64,000 nt of DNA from Hippopus hippopus (Eukaryota; Mollusca; Bivalvia; Cardiida; Cardiidae), in assembly GCA_946811185.2 (NCBI GenBank), contig OX328108.1, positions 21,957,239 through 22,021,238 of the forward strand, read 5' to 3'. Position numbers and translations under genes: made by a program. Shown in pieces: positions 32,943-44,900 of the stretch (position 1 is the stretch's first letter; each line of letters begins with the position of its first letter). Under the pieces are notes generated by a model. The model had not been told where the DNA came from, did no database searches, and was given only the letters and a program-made list of their open reading frames with translations.

Positions 32943-35900
32943 GTATGTAAAGGATTCAAAGGTATAGTCAGACCTTGCAGCAACAACACACTCTGTTCTC
33001 ACAGAGACACCCATCGGATACTTAACTCTTTACCAAACAACAAAATTTTAGACTGGACCAAATTGAAATCATTTTGCAGATGACAAATTAAATGTGGCTC
33101 AGATGATGATTGCTGTTTTTGACAGGGTAGAAAACATCATGGGAATAGGAGAAAATGCTGGTTACCAGTATTTTCTCCTTTTCCCATACTGTTTTCAAAA
33201 GCTTTTTATGTTTAGGGTTGTTAAAATTCGTTATTAAGTGGTAAAGGTTTAACTGGTTATTGTAGTGGAGCTGGAGATTTCTCACTGATCGTGGGGATAG
33301 GACTAAAAGAAGCAGCAGTGTTGTGTTGTGCCTAGGGTGTGCCATCGCTGGATTCTGGCAATTTGTGTGAAAATCTCCCCTAAAAAATACAGGCATGTGG
33401 GCTGTAAGTTTCAAATCTGGCGCGCTACAGTTATTAAATTTCCCGTCACATATCATTGTATGATACACACACTAATACGCCGTTCTGTTCTATATAGCGC
33501 AAATCATAGACCGTTTCTGGATACTTAATTTGTTTTTGTAGTGGAGCTGAAGATTTTTCACTGACATTCAGTGGGGTAGGGGCTAAAGGAAGTCATAGTG
33601 TTGTGCCAAGGTCATGCCATTGCAGGATTCCTGCAATACTTTTGAAATTGTTCCCTAAAACATGCAGAAGTTCGGGGTATAAGTCAGAAGTCTGGCACAC
33701 TCCAGTTCTAAATTTTTTCGTCACATGTCATTGTCTGATACACACAATAATATGCTATTCTGGTCTGTTCTATAAAGTGCAAATCATAGACAGTGTCTTA
33801 ATTTTTTTTCCAGTAAAACATGGCAAGACAGGAACCATGTCTTGTTCCTGTCTTACGGAGTAAGACACTTATATCTGATAGGTAAGCCCATAGGTATCTA
33901 ACATGTACATTTTATAGGCAAGCCCATAGGTACATGTATGATGCGCGTTTGACTACACTGTTTGAGGCATTTTAAAACCTTGATCACATTGTGCATTTCA
34001 GGCTTTTGATATACGCCCTTGACAGGTATACAGGTATCATATCGAGTGCAAAGGGTGTAAAGTTTATGACACTTATCAGATAATCTGATCATTGGTCCTG
34101 AGTCCATCGATTAAGACATGCTTAATTGTTTGCAAGCAACACTGGTATGTTTGAAACCCTGAAGTCACAGCCGAGCCCCGGTATCTCAGTCGGTAGCGTG
34201 GAGGACTTAAGAATAGGGGGTAGTGGGTTTGATCCCGGGCTCGGCCAATTTCTTTCCGAGGATTGATGATAGTCATTGCGACAATTCATTCCTCTCCCAC
34301 CGCTGACCATTGTTTTGACGATGGCTATGTGGGAAAGCAGCCAGTGGCTTGGAAAGAAAATTGTGCAGAGTACTGGTAAAAGAGACTCCAGGAAAGCATG
34401 GATAGGTGCACTGGCCGCCGCGATATAACTGAAATAATGTTGAAAACGGCGTTAAACACCATACAATCAATCAATCAGTCTGAAGTCACAGTTTGTTTTG
34501 GATTTCTTTTCAATCATAAAATTAACAACAAGGCATTCAGAATCGCCTGAACGAAAACGGCACGGAATTTTGAAGTGTGCACACAAAGCTGTTCAGTTTG
34601 ATTTCCCTTTCCTATGTGTCCTTGTCTGATTTTCTTTGCCTGCATGTGTCCCGGTTGTACAGGCCCTTGTGAAAACAAGGGTGCTTGAGAGAGGGCTTAG
34701 TGGGAAAAAAAAAATTCTATTGCGGCTAGATTTTATTGCCAAAAATTTAAGTAAAACACATGTAATTTGTGTCAGATTGTCAAATTTATGCAAAGGGATG
34801 AGGTAAAATACAATTTTGGCATAGGAACAGGCATTAATATACGTTCAGATGCAAAAGTTTTTATGCTGTTGTCGCAAGAATAACAGTAAAAGAATGGGAG
34901 ACAAAACAATAAGAATTCATCATATTTGTTCAATAATGGTAAAGTATAAAAGACAATCTATGTGAGAATAACTATCCGAAGATGTAAATAAGGTCTGAGT
35001 AAGTTTTTATTTGATAAAGAGTGTGCACATGTATACTTAACATGGGCATATTTGTTATTAACCCTTTACCACACTGCAAAATTTTAGACCTATCCAGATT
35101 GAAAGCTTTTGCAGATGACAATTTCATAGTGACTTTTTTTCATTTTTGTAAATGGTGCTGAATGCAAAATCCAGCATGAACCTGGTGGCTAATTATTTGT
35201 ATCTATCATGTTTTTGTCCTGGTTTTACTTGTCCGTATACAAGTGAAATTAGAAAATCCATATCTGGCAGAGATTCTGTAGCTTTGTAATTTCATTTCCC
35301 TGCTGAAAAAGACAACAAAAGTGTCGAAAAAAATGGAATTGATATATTCAGTCAGTTAACCCTTTACCACACAATGACGCCTTTTAACGCCCCTGAATAA
35401 GAGGCCTTTTGAAAACATTGTGGGAAAAGGGGAAAATGCTGGTAACCAGCATTTTCTCCTTTTCCCACAAAGTTTTCTACCCTATCAAAGAAAAGTTGTG
35501 TCATTTGAGCCACTATGAAATTGTCGTATGCAAATGCTTTCAATTTGGATAGGTCTTAAATTTTGCCGTTTGGTAAAGGATTAAAAAAACAATATCATAA
35601 AAAAGGCCATGCTCTGTGAAAAGGAGGCCAAATGCATCTGCAAATATTAACGACAGAGGTCAGCCGAGGCAGAAGCTGACCTGTGTCAAAACGTTTTGCT
35701 TTTGGTGAATTTTCTGCTCATCAAGGAAGCATTCTACCTCAGTTGAGTGGGTTGTTAGACAGAATGAATTTTATGGATTGATTGAATTGTTTGAATGAAT
35801 GGTAGATCTATATTATGCCACTCTCTACATTATTTCAGGATTTTATGGATCCATAATCATGAGATGACTTGCTTGGTATAATGCACTTTTTGCAGAGCAT

Positions 35901-38900
35901 GGCTGAAATATATTTCAGTGACAACATTCTGTCAGACAAAACCTTGAAAGAACAATACATCTAGAGCTGTTGACCTAAGATCAGACTCCTGTAGCCCCAA
36001 TTTCGGTCTACACCCCACAAGAGCAACTTATAATTTTGATATCAGCACTCATGTTATATGTTATTGCAGGATCTAGCAAGAAGAAGGCTAAACATGCTGC
36101 CGCACAGGCTGCGCTGAACCAGATCCTTGGTGTACCTAATGGCCAGACTCCAGCTGGTGATGCCTCAAACAAGTAAATACTCCTTCAAATAACCCTCCAT
36201 TTACCCTGTACCAAACAATTCAGTGTTCAAATGACCCTGAAGAAGGCATTTTAACCCTTTACCACACAATCCAGAATTCAACTCTGAAAGGGAAGCCTTT
36301 TGAAAACGTTGTGAGAAAACAAGAAAATGCTGGTAACCAGCATTTTCTTCTTTTTCTACAGTGTTTTCTACTCTTTCAAATACAAAAATCACCATTTAAG
36401 TAAGGCTTAATTTGTTGTCAGCAAAAGCTTTCATTTTGGTATAGTTCAAAATCTTTTCGTTCTGTAAAGGGTTAAAACACTGACTTTGAAACCTCCATGG
36501 ATGACAACTTCTGCAAACTCTGGAGAGGGGAAAATGCTAAAAGATAACATTTTTTTTTTTCCTCAATGCTTTCACAGGCCTTCTTCAGGGTTGTTGACAT
36601 TGTAGCTCAGCTGTTTTCAAGGAAAACGTCAGTGTATCATCATAGCCCTTGCATCCTCTGTGTTGTTGTCTGCAACATCATTGTTGTGCTAAAACTTTGA
36701 CATTTTGTAATATCTCTGTTATTACTGAAGATATTTACTACAAGCTGATAACTATCAAAAGGGGAACCCATTCAACATTAGCAGGTAACCAGCAAAATAT
36801 TTTTGACACAATTATGCCCCCTTTTCAACTAAATACTTTCAAAAGCTTTGACATTTTATAGTATATCTGTAATTCCTGAAGATGTTTACTTCAAAATTGG
36901 ACTAGTTGTCAAAAGGGGAACCTATGCATCAGGAGCAGGTTACCATCAAAATATTTTTGACAGAGTTATGCCCCTTTTCAGCTTATAATTAAAATGAAAA
37001 TCAGGCATTCATAGCCAAGTGTTGGCACCCGCATGCCAGGGTTTTCCACGACGCACAAATCCTGCATCAATGACGCTATTTTAACTCAAATGACCCCCCA
37101 AAATAAATAACTGTGCGCCATTAATGACGCAACTCTCATAATATAAATTATCTAGGAAATTGAATAAATTGTCATTTATCCAAGTGTGATCTTGTTTCGA
37201 TATCGGACGAAACACTGTTCTTTTTTTTAACTACAGGGTTTATTTTAGATAAAAGTGATTTTCTGGTAATTTATTTATAGAATAAGACTGATTTACACAT
37301 TATTACAGTAAAGTACAGTGGACAGTTGTTGTAAATATGGGCCCAGTCAGTCTTAGTTCGATTCTCTATATTTTATAGCTTATTTTTCTCGATATCCGGT
37401 AGATATAAGTACACATTACCAGTCTGTTCTGTCCAGGGAAAAATGTCATGTAGGTGTAAATTGTTGTATACTGTATTATCGTCTGCTTGCACAGCTGCCG
37501 ATCACACCACATAAAGCAGCGATTCAAAAGGGTATGTATTGTCTGTCAAAAATTGAAGTCAAGCTGTCCATCAGAACTGGCATAAAGACTTAACTTGGTT
37601 GGAGTTTAAAGGTGAAATGTATTGTAATCCGCGCTTGAAGACGAAGGGAGCCATTTATTTTGACCCCCAAAATTAAAGAAATGACCCTCAAGAGACAAGG
37701 GGTCACAATGACCCCCATTTTTTTAATGCTGAGGGAAAGCCCTGATGCTATTGTTTTGTTTTGTAAAGAGTTCACCTAGTTTTATATTTTACCATACAGT
37801 CAGACCCCCACAGCTCCTGAAGGTGACGGTATTGGCAATCCAGTGGGTGAGTTACAGGAACTGACCCAGAAGAAACTGATGAAACCCCCGATCTATGACT
37901 TCACAAGCGAACAGGGTCCACCACACGCCAGGGAGTTTGTTTGCACTGTGAAACTGGGGAAAATCCAGGAAAAGGGTAACTGTTCTTTAACCCTGTACCA
38001 CACAATCATGTGTTTTAACGTCCCGGGGGAAGAGGTTGTTTGAAAACATAGTGCTGGTAACCAGCATGTCCTTTTTTTCTCTTTTTCCCATGTTTTCTAA
38101 CCTTTCAGAGGTAAATGCCAAAATTGAGGTAATAGGTAAATTGTCGTCTGCAAGTGCTCTCAATTTGAACGAGTCTGAAATTTTGTTGTTTGGGAATGGT
38201 TAACTCTTTACCAAACAGCCCGCCTGGATGACTAAGTGGTGAGCGTGTCGGACTCATGACCTGGTGGTTGTGAGTTCGATACCTGGTTGAGGCGAACTTT
38301 CTTTCTGGCGTATTTTCGCCTCTCACCTCTGCTGAAGCATGTGAGAAAAGTAGTCGGTGGCTTTGGAAAGAAAGTTGTGTTAGTACTGGTGTGAGAAAGC
38401 CAGGAAACACATGTGCATCACCGACCGCCATGATATGACCTTAGCTGTTAAAGTGGCATTAAACCCCAATACAACCAACCAACCAACTTTACCAAACAAC
38501 AAAACTTTGGACTCAACCAAATTGACAGCATTTGCAGAGGACAAAATAAATGTGGCTCAAATGATAAATTATGTCTTTGATGGGGGCAGCATTTTCTCAT
38601 TTTCACACAATATTTTCAAAAGCCTTCCTCTTCAGGGTTGTTAAAACTCTGGACTGTGTGTTTAAGTGTTAAATCTTTTCACTCTATACTATCAATACCC
38701 AACCATGCTAAAAAGGCTACAGTTTGTGCTTTAGCTGATTGTGTAGATCAAGATAAATGTATGACTGCACACAAAATGCAGTCTGATCAATGATATAATT
38801 GCCTAATATTTTGAGTAATGTCCTGTTCAAAATGCTGTTGGAGTTACTATGTGTGGGTGTGTCTATTGACTGACAATAAATATAACTATTATCTTTCTGT

Positions 38901-41900
38901 GTAAGAGTTGACCCATGGAGGGCCAATTTAAACCCATCAAACATTTGAGTCATGCTTTGTGAAAAGGGGGTTTAATGCATCTGCAAAATGTATCGACCCA
39001 GGTAAGCCTGTGCAGGTTGACCATGATTGGTACCGTTTACTTTTTAGCTCACCTGAGAAAGAAGTGCTCAGGATGAGCTATTGTGATCACTCACTGTCCG
39101 TCCGCTTCTGTTGTCCGTCCGTGTCTGTCCGTCCGTTCGTTCACATTTCTTTGTTTACACTCTAGCATCTACAAATATTAACCAATCAGCACCAAACTTG
39201 GTCAAAATATATATGACCATAAGATCTCGGATGAGTTCGATTATGGGTCTAATCAGACCAGAACAACTGGAGTTATTTGCGCTTGAATTAGAAAAATTGC
39301 TATATTTGACTTTGTTTACACTCTAGCATCTACAAATATCAACCAATCAGCGCCAGACTTGGTCAAAATATATATGACTATAAGATCTCGGATGAGTTCG
39401 ATTATGGGTCTAATCGGATCAGAATGACTGGAGTTATTTGCCCTTGAATTAGCAAGTTCTTTAGAATAGTTCTTTGTCCGGAGCATAACTTTGTCATCTC
39501 CAGTCCGATTGACTTGAAGTTTGGCATTTGTTTTTGTTGCAATAATACGGAGTGCAGTGTGAAAGAACCATTACTGTACCTCGTACTGTCTATGAGTTAT
39601 TTCCCTTTGATCGTCATTTTTACAGCATTTTCTGCCCGTCTGGAATATAACTATTGTCATCTCCAGCCTGAACATCTTCAAATATGCATGTTTGTTGAAA
39701 AATTACGGAGTGCAGTGCACAAGAACCATAACTCTTCCTAGCACGAATTTTGAGTTATTCCCCCTTTGACCTTCATTTTTATAGCATTTCTTGCTTGTCC
39801 GGAGCAAAACTTTGTCATCTTAAGTAGGAATCACTTGAAATTTGGTATGCTTATTCGTTGCAATATTTGGAAGTGCTGTGCACAAGAATTGTAACTCTAC
39901 CTTGTGCTGTCTTTGAGTTATTTCCCTTTGAATGTCATTTTTACAGCATTTAGTGCTTGTCCGGAATATAACTTTGTCATCTCAAGTCAGAACAACTTCA
40001 AACTTTGTATGCATGTTTGTTGCAATATTACCGAGTACAGTGCGCAAGAACAATAACTCTACCTAGTGCGGATTTTGAGTAATTCCACTTCGATCTTCAT
40101 TTTTACAGTATTTCTTGCTTGTCCAGAATGGAACTTATAAGTCTCAAGTCAAATTGACTGGAGAGTTGGTAAACATGTTTGTTGCATTACCTGCCCTTTG
40201 CAATTATTATACCTCCTTGACAATTGGCGGTGAGATAGGCATGTCTTGCGACAATTTGCTGCTTTTGTTTCATTATCATTTGGCCTTGAACCTCGATATT
40301 TGGTATTTATCTTTAGACCTTTACCGCTTAGTACTCAGGTGAGCGATATAGGACCATCATGGTCCTCTTGTCATAAATTTTGTGCATGTCAAAGGATGAT
40401 TCTACCTCAGGGTTGAGTTGGTTATTGGACAAAATAGATTTTATGGACCCATAATTATGTGATGACTTGCTTGGTATATTGCGTCACAGAGATGCATTAA
40501 ACATTCTTTTCCTAGAGCATGGCTCAATTTAAGTTTGCAATATTAAGGTTGTCTTTGTTTAGAATGTCTCAGTAAAGCTGACAGTGTAACTTAACTCTTT
40601 ACCACACAATCACGACTTTTAACACCCCTGTATAAGAAGCCTTTTGAAAACATTGTTGGAAAAGGAGAAAATGCTGGTAACCAGCATTTTCTTCTTTTCC
40701 CACAATGTTTTCTGCCCTTCCAAAAACAAATTTCAATTTTTCAGTTACATTTATTTTGTCGCCTGCGAACGCTTTCAATTTGGACCAGTCCAAAATTTTG
40801 TCGTTTGATAAGGGGTTAAAGATCAGACTTCACATTTTGTGCCATCTGATTTTGATCTGCTTTGACTGCAAAGACAGCTAAAAACACAAATATTTAACAG
40901 CATTTTTTCAGAAAAGTGGGAAAAGGAGAAATTCTATCTTTTCGCTTATTAATCATTACTCTGAACAACACAACAGAATTTTTGTTTTTGTACAATTCAA
41001 AAGTATGTGCAGATGACAAACTGCATGTCGCTGAAATGTTGGGATATGTCCTAGAAAGGCTAGGAACCTTTATGGGAAAAGGAGAAAATGCTTATGTAAG
41101 GAAAAGAAACTACTGGATTTTTATCTTAGTCCCCTCCCCAAAAAAAGGGTTAGAAGCATGAAATAAATAGAATATTTGTTGGGGGGGGGGGGTTTCGATG
41201 AAAGGTGGAAATTTATTTCATCAATTGAGCATCAACAGTAATATTTTCACCAGTGGCACACATTGATTTCATCGACTGAACATCATAATCAGTAATTCAA
41301 GTGGCTGTGCCACTCACAAAATATTACTGATTATGCTCACTGGATGAAATAAATTTCCATCTTTCACCGAAAAAAACAAGTATCCTCTATATCTCTATTG
41401 AAAGGTGTTATGTGAAGCCACTTATGAAATATCAGTTCTTGGCAAGCTTTTTTAAAACTTGATATGAATTCAGGTTTCTGCCACTTTAACCCATAAAGTG
41501 CCAACTAAACATATTCAGACAACAGATAAGACCCTATTAATTACCCTATTAATTAGCACTTTGATATGACAAAGGCTATCACTATTTACATGTATATTTA
41601 GGCTCAGCAAGGTCCAAGAAAGCAGCTAAACGTATAGCTGCTCAGAACATGTTAAACCACATTAAGACTCTGGTAGATGAAGGTGGTAACACAGTCATAG
41701 AGGAAGAGGAAGATGATGAAATTCCATTGGTAAGTGAAAATGTGCCATGCTCTGTGAAAAGGGGGCTTGATGCATCTGCAAAAAGTATCGACCCAGGTCA
41801 GCCTGCGCAGTCAGTGGAGGCTGACCTGGGTTGAAACTTTATGCTATTGGTCTGCATGTCAAAAGTCCATCTTACCCCATATTTATACCCCCGCAAAACG

Positions 41901-44900
41901 AATGTTTTCAGGGGTGTACTGGAATCAGCCCGTCCGTCCGTCCGTGTGTCCCTCTGTGTACAAAATATTAGTAATTTTGTGTCGCGAACTCGGCCTACAG
42001 TTTTGCTGCTATTGTATTGAAAGTTTGTTGATACATTGATCATATACTGAAGTTGTACAAGATGCAGTTTTCAATCATCTACTCCCTATGATTCAAGGGT
42101 AATCTCCCCTTGAACTTAAAAAATATTTTTGTTAAATTGCCTGTTTCTGTCAAAGCGCTGGCGGGGGTATTAAGTCACATTCAGTGACAGCTCTAGTTAA
42201 GTCTTCTTGTTGTACAAAATGGATTTTACAGATCCATAATTGTGTGATGACCTTTTTGGTATAATGCATCACAGAGACGCATTAACCCTTTACCACACAA
42301 TCCCAACTTTTAACGACCCTGAAGAAAAAGCCTATTGAAAACATTGTGGGAAAAGGAGAAAATGCTGGTAACCAGCATTTTCTCCTATTCCTTCAGTGTT
42401 TTCTCCTCCTCCCAAAACAAGTTTCAGCATTTGAGCTGCATTTGATTTGTTGTCTGCAGATGCTTTCAAATTGAACAAGAGTAAAATTTTGTTGTTTGGT
42501 AAAGGGTTAACTCTCTTTTGCCAGAGCATGGCTCAAATGTCTTTGTGACCCTTTGTAGTCTAGAAATAATCAGTGCATATCATGTGCTTCTTTCTATCAG
42601 ATTTGGAGTCTGTGTGTGGCTCAGTGGGATATTGTAGGACAGGTAAGCTGGAGGTCAACTCTCACTGGAAGTACTGGGTTTGTCATGGGAGTGTCTTTGG
42701 CCAAGACACTTTAAAGCTGCATCCAAATATTGGTGAAACCTTTGACATAAAAGGAACATTTGAGCGGTCACTGTGATATGACTGAAATAGTGTCAAAATG
42801 GGCATAAAATACCAGTCAATCATTTTATCTATCAATCAGTTAATCAATCAAGTTATCTGATGTTTCTAGTGTATGCTTCAGGCTCAAAGTGTATCTAAGC
42901 ATTAAACTCGGGAGCTATGTAGACAGTGTTGGTCAAGCTCAGACTGCCTTTTGCTGTCAGTGTAGATCAAGATCAGACAGCATGTTTAGGGCAGTCTCAT
43001 CTCTGTTTACCTGTATACTATCTGCTATTACGTGAATTATTTGGACAAAAACACCCATGAAAATACATCGATATGATGTGTTTTCCTAGTTGGGAAAGTC
43101 AACTTTATTTTTTTTAACCTTTTATCTAACAACCAAATTTTGTACTGTACGAAATTTAAAGCATTTGCACTTGACAGACTGAATGTAGCTGAAATGTTTT
43201 CTTAAGCCTTCTCCTCTTCAGGATCATTAAAACTTGGGATTGTGGGGCAAAAGGTTAAGATGAGGTCTTAATTTACTCCATACAGAGCTTTACTTTCAAG
43301 TTTTTGTTTGACGGTCTTATGCTACAAGTAGAACCTTGCCTTCATAGACAAGTTTTTGTGTGAAAGGCTTACCTTCTACTTGCACAACTTGGCTTTCATT
43401 TTAAGTTTTTGAGTGAATGTCTTACCTAGCGTTTAGAGCTTTGCTTCCATTTATAAGGTTTTGTGTGAAAGTCTTACCTGCTCTTTGTACAGCTATGCTT
43501 TCACTTGAAGCTTTTGTGTGAAAGTCTTTCTTCCTCTTTGTACAGCTTTGCTTTCATCTAAAGCTTTTGTGTGAAAGTCTTACCTGCTACATAGAGAGCT
43601 TTGCTTTCATTTTGTAAGTTTTTCGCTCAGCTTCTTTTAGGCAATCGTCGAGGTATTGTTATAGTTCTGCATTGTCATGCAGAAAATTGACATTTTATAA
43701 TATTCCTGTCATACTGAAGACTTTAAACTCAAACTACTTCTTAAATATCAATAGGGAACCTATACAACAGGGGCAGGTAACCATTAAAATATTCTTGACA
43801 CAGTTATGCCCCTTTTTTGACAGGATTTTTTTCTGAATTTCAATCTATTTTTAAAAGCACCTGCAGCCAAGCGTTAGCACCTACATGTGGTACTCTTGTT
43901 GTGTGTAAGTCTTACATACTATGTACAGAGCTTTGCTTTAATTATTTTATAGATTAAAACTTATCGTTGAGAAAAAGAATCACTCGTAGAAAATATAGAG
44001 TTACTATACCAATCATAAGGACTTTCTTTCGTATGAAGCTTTTGTCAGACATATTTCTAACAATTTCTACTAGACTCTTGAAAATTCAAATATGAGAGGG
44101 ACCCTGAAATTAGTTTATCTGTTAGGGCACCCAATAAACCAAAGGAGCACTTGCATTTTCAAAATAAGACCATTGTAACTGAAATACCAAGGTTATTATT
44201 GTACTGAATGTCTTAACAAAGCAGACAAGGTTTTTGTACCCTCTGATAGACAAACTTCATCATCTAAGCCATATTTGAAATTTTGTTTGCAATTATTTCT
44301 GATATGGACGAGTGTGAAATTTTCGTGTTTGGTAAAAAGTTAAAGAAACTTAAGGAATACAGGGGTTAGCATACTTGATACCAGTACATAACTGTAATGT
44401 TACTAAACAGAATTAAACACTAAACAAACACTAATCAGCTAGATGGCTCCCTGATCATTAACCTCTGGCTACTTTCAGTGCAGTGTTTGTTGTTTTACCA
44501 TCACTGTACATGTTATGCAGGCTTAAAGTGACAATTAAGCCCAAAAGTAAACAAAGCAGGTCTTTAAATGCATTTGAATTTATAACATACCATTTAAAAG
44601 TATGGAAATTATTGTGAAAATGACAATCTGTCATTGTACAGTCAGTCCAAATGTTAGCTGCTGACAGAGAAATTAATTTCAGAACTAGGTTAAAACCTGC
44701 CAGGTAGCCGTGTCTTTTGTTTACTTCTTGCCTGATTTCAAAATTCTTTTTTTCCGCCAGCGACTAACATATGGCCCGACCACTCAATAACAGACTGTCA
44801 TCTCCACAATAATTTTCATACTTTAAAATGGTATGATTTAAACTTAAATGTATTATGACACCTGCTTTTGGCCTTTACTGGGCCTTTAATGGCCGTAGCT

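Larger units (their letters stand above)
41743..42535 (+). repeat. Family D element with two nested insertions
   Basis: Starts TGCCATGCTCTGTGAAAAGG 13 bp after exon 4 and ends CCAGAGCATGGCTCA. Interrupted by a pearl-like element (41884-42197) and a MITE-B (42282-42510). Confidence 0.78.

Noticed and set aside
37031..37751. 8-bp target duplication around the 37039-37743 repeat
   Set aside because: Flanks CCGCATGC and ATGCTATT share only ATGC in shifted positions; no convincing duplication.
39470..40150. CRISPR-like array
   Set aside because: Units are ~160 bp, contiguous and diverged without spacers; eukaryotic mobile-element core repeats.
40599..40793. Recurrent small ORFs with a VGKGENAGYQHFLLFPQCFQK-like peptide (several places)
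   Set aside because: They are translations through the MITE-B palindrome, seen in either orientation in dozens of copies with no start-codon or codon conservation; not a protein family.
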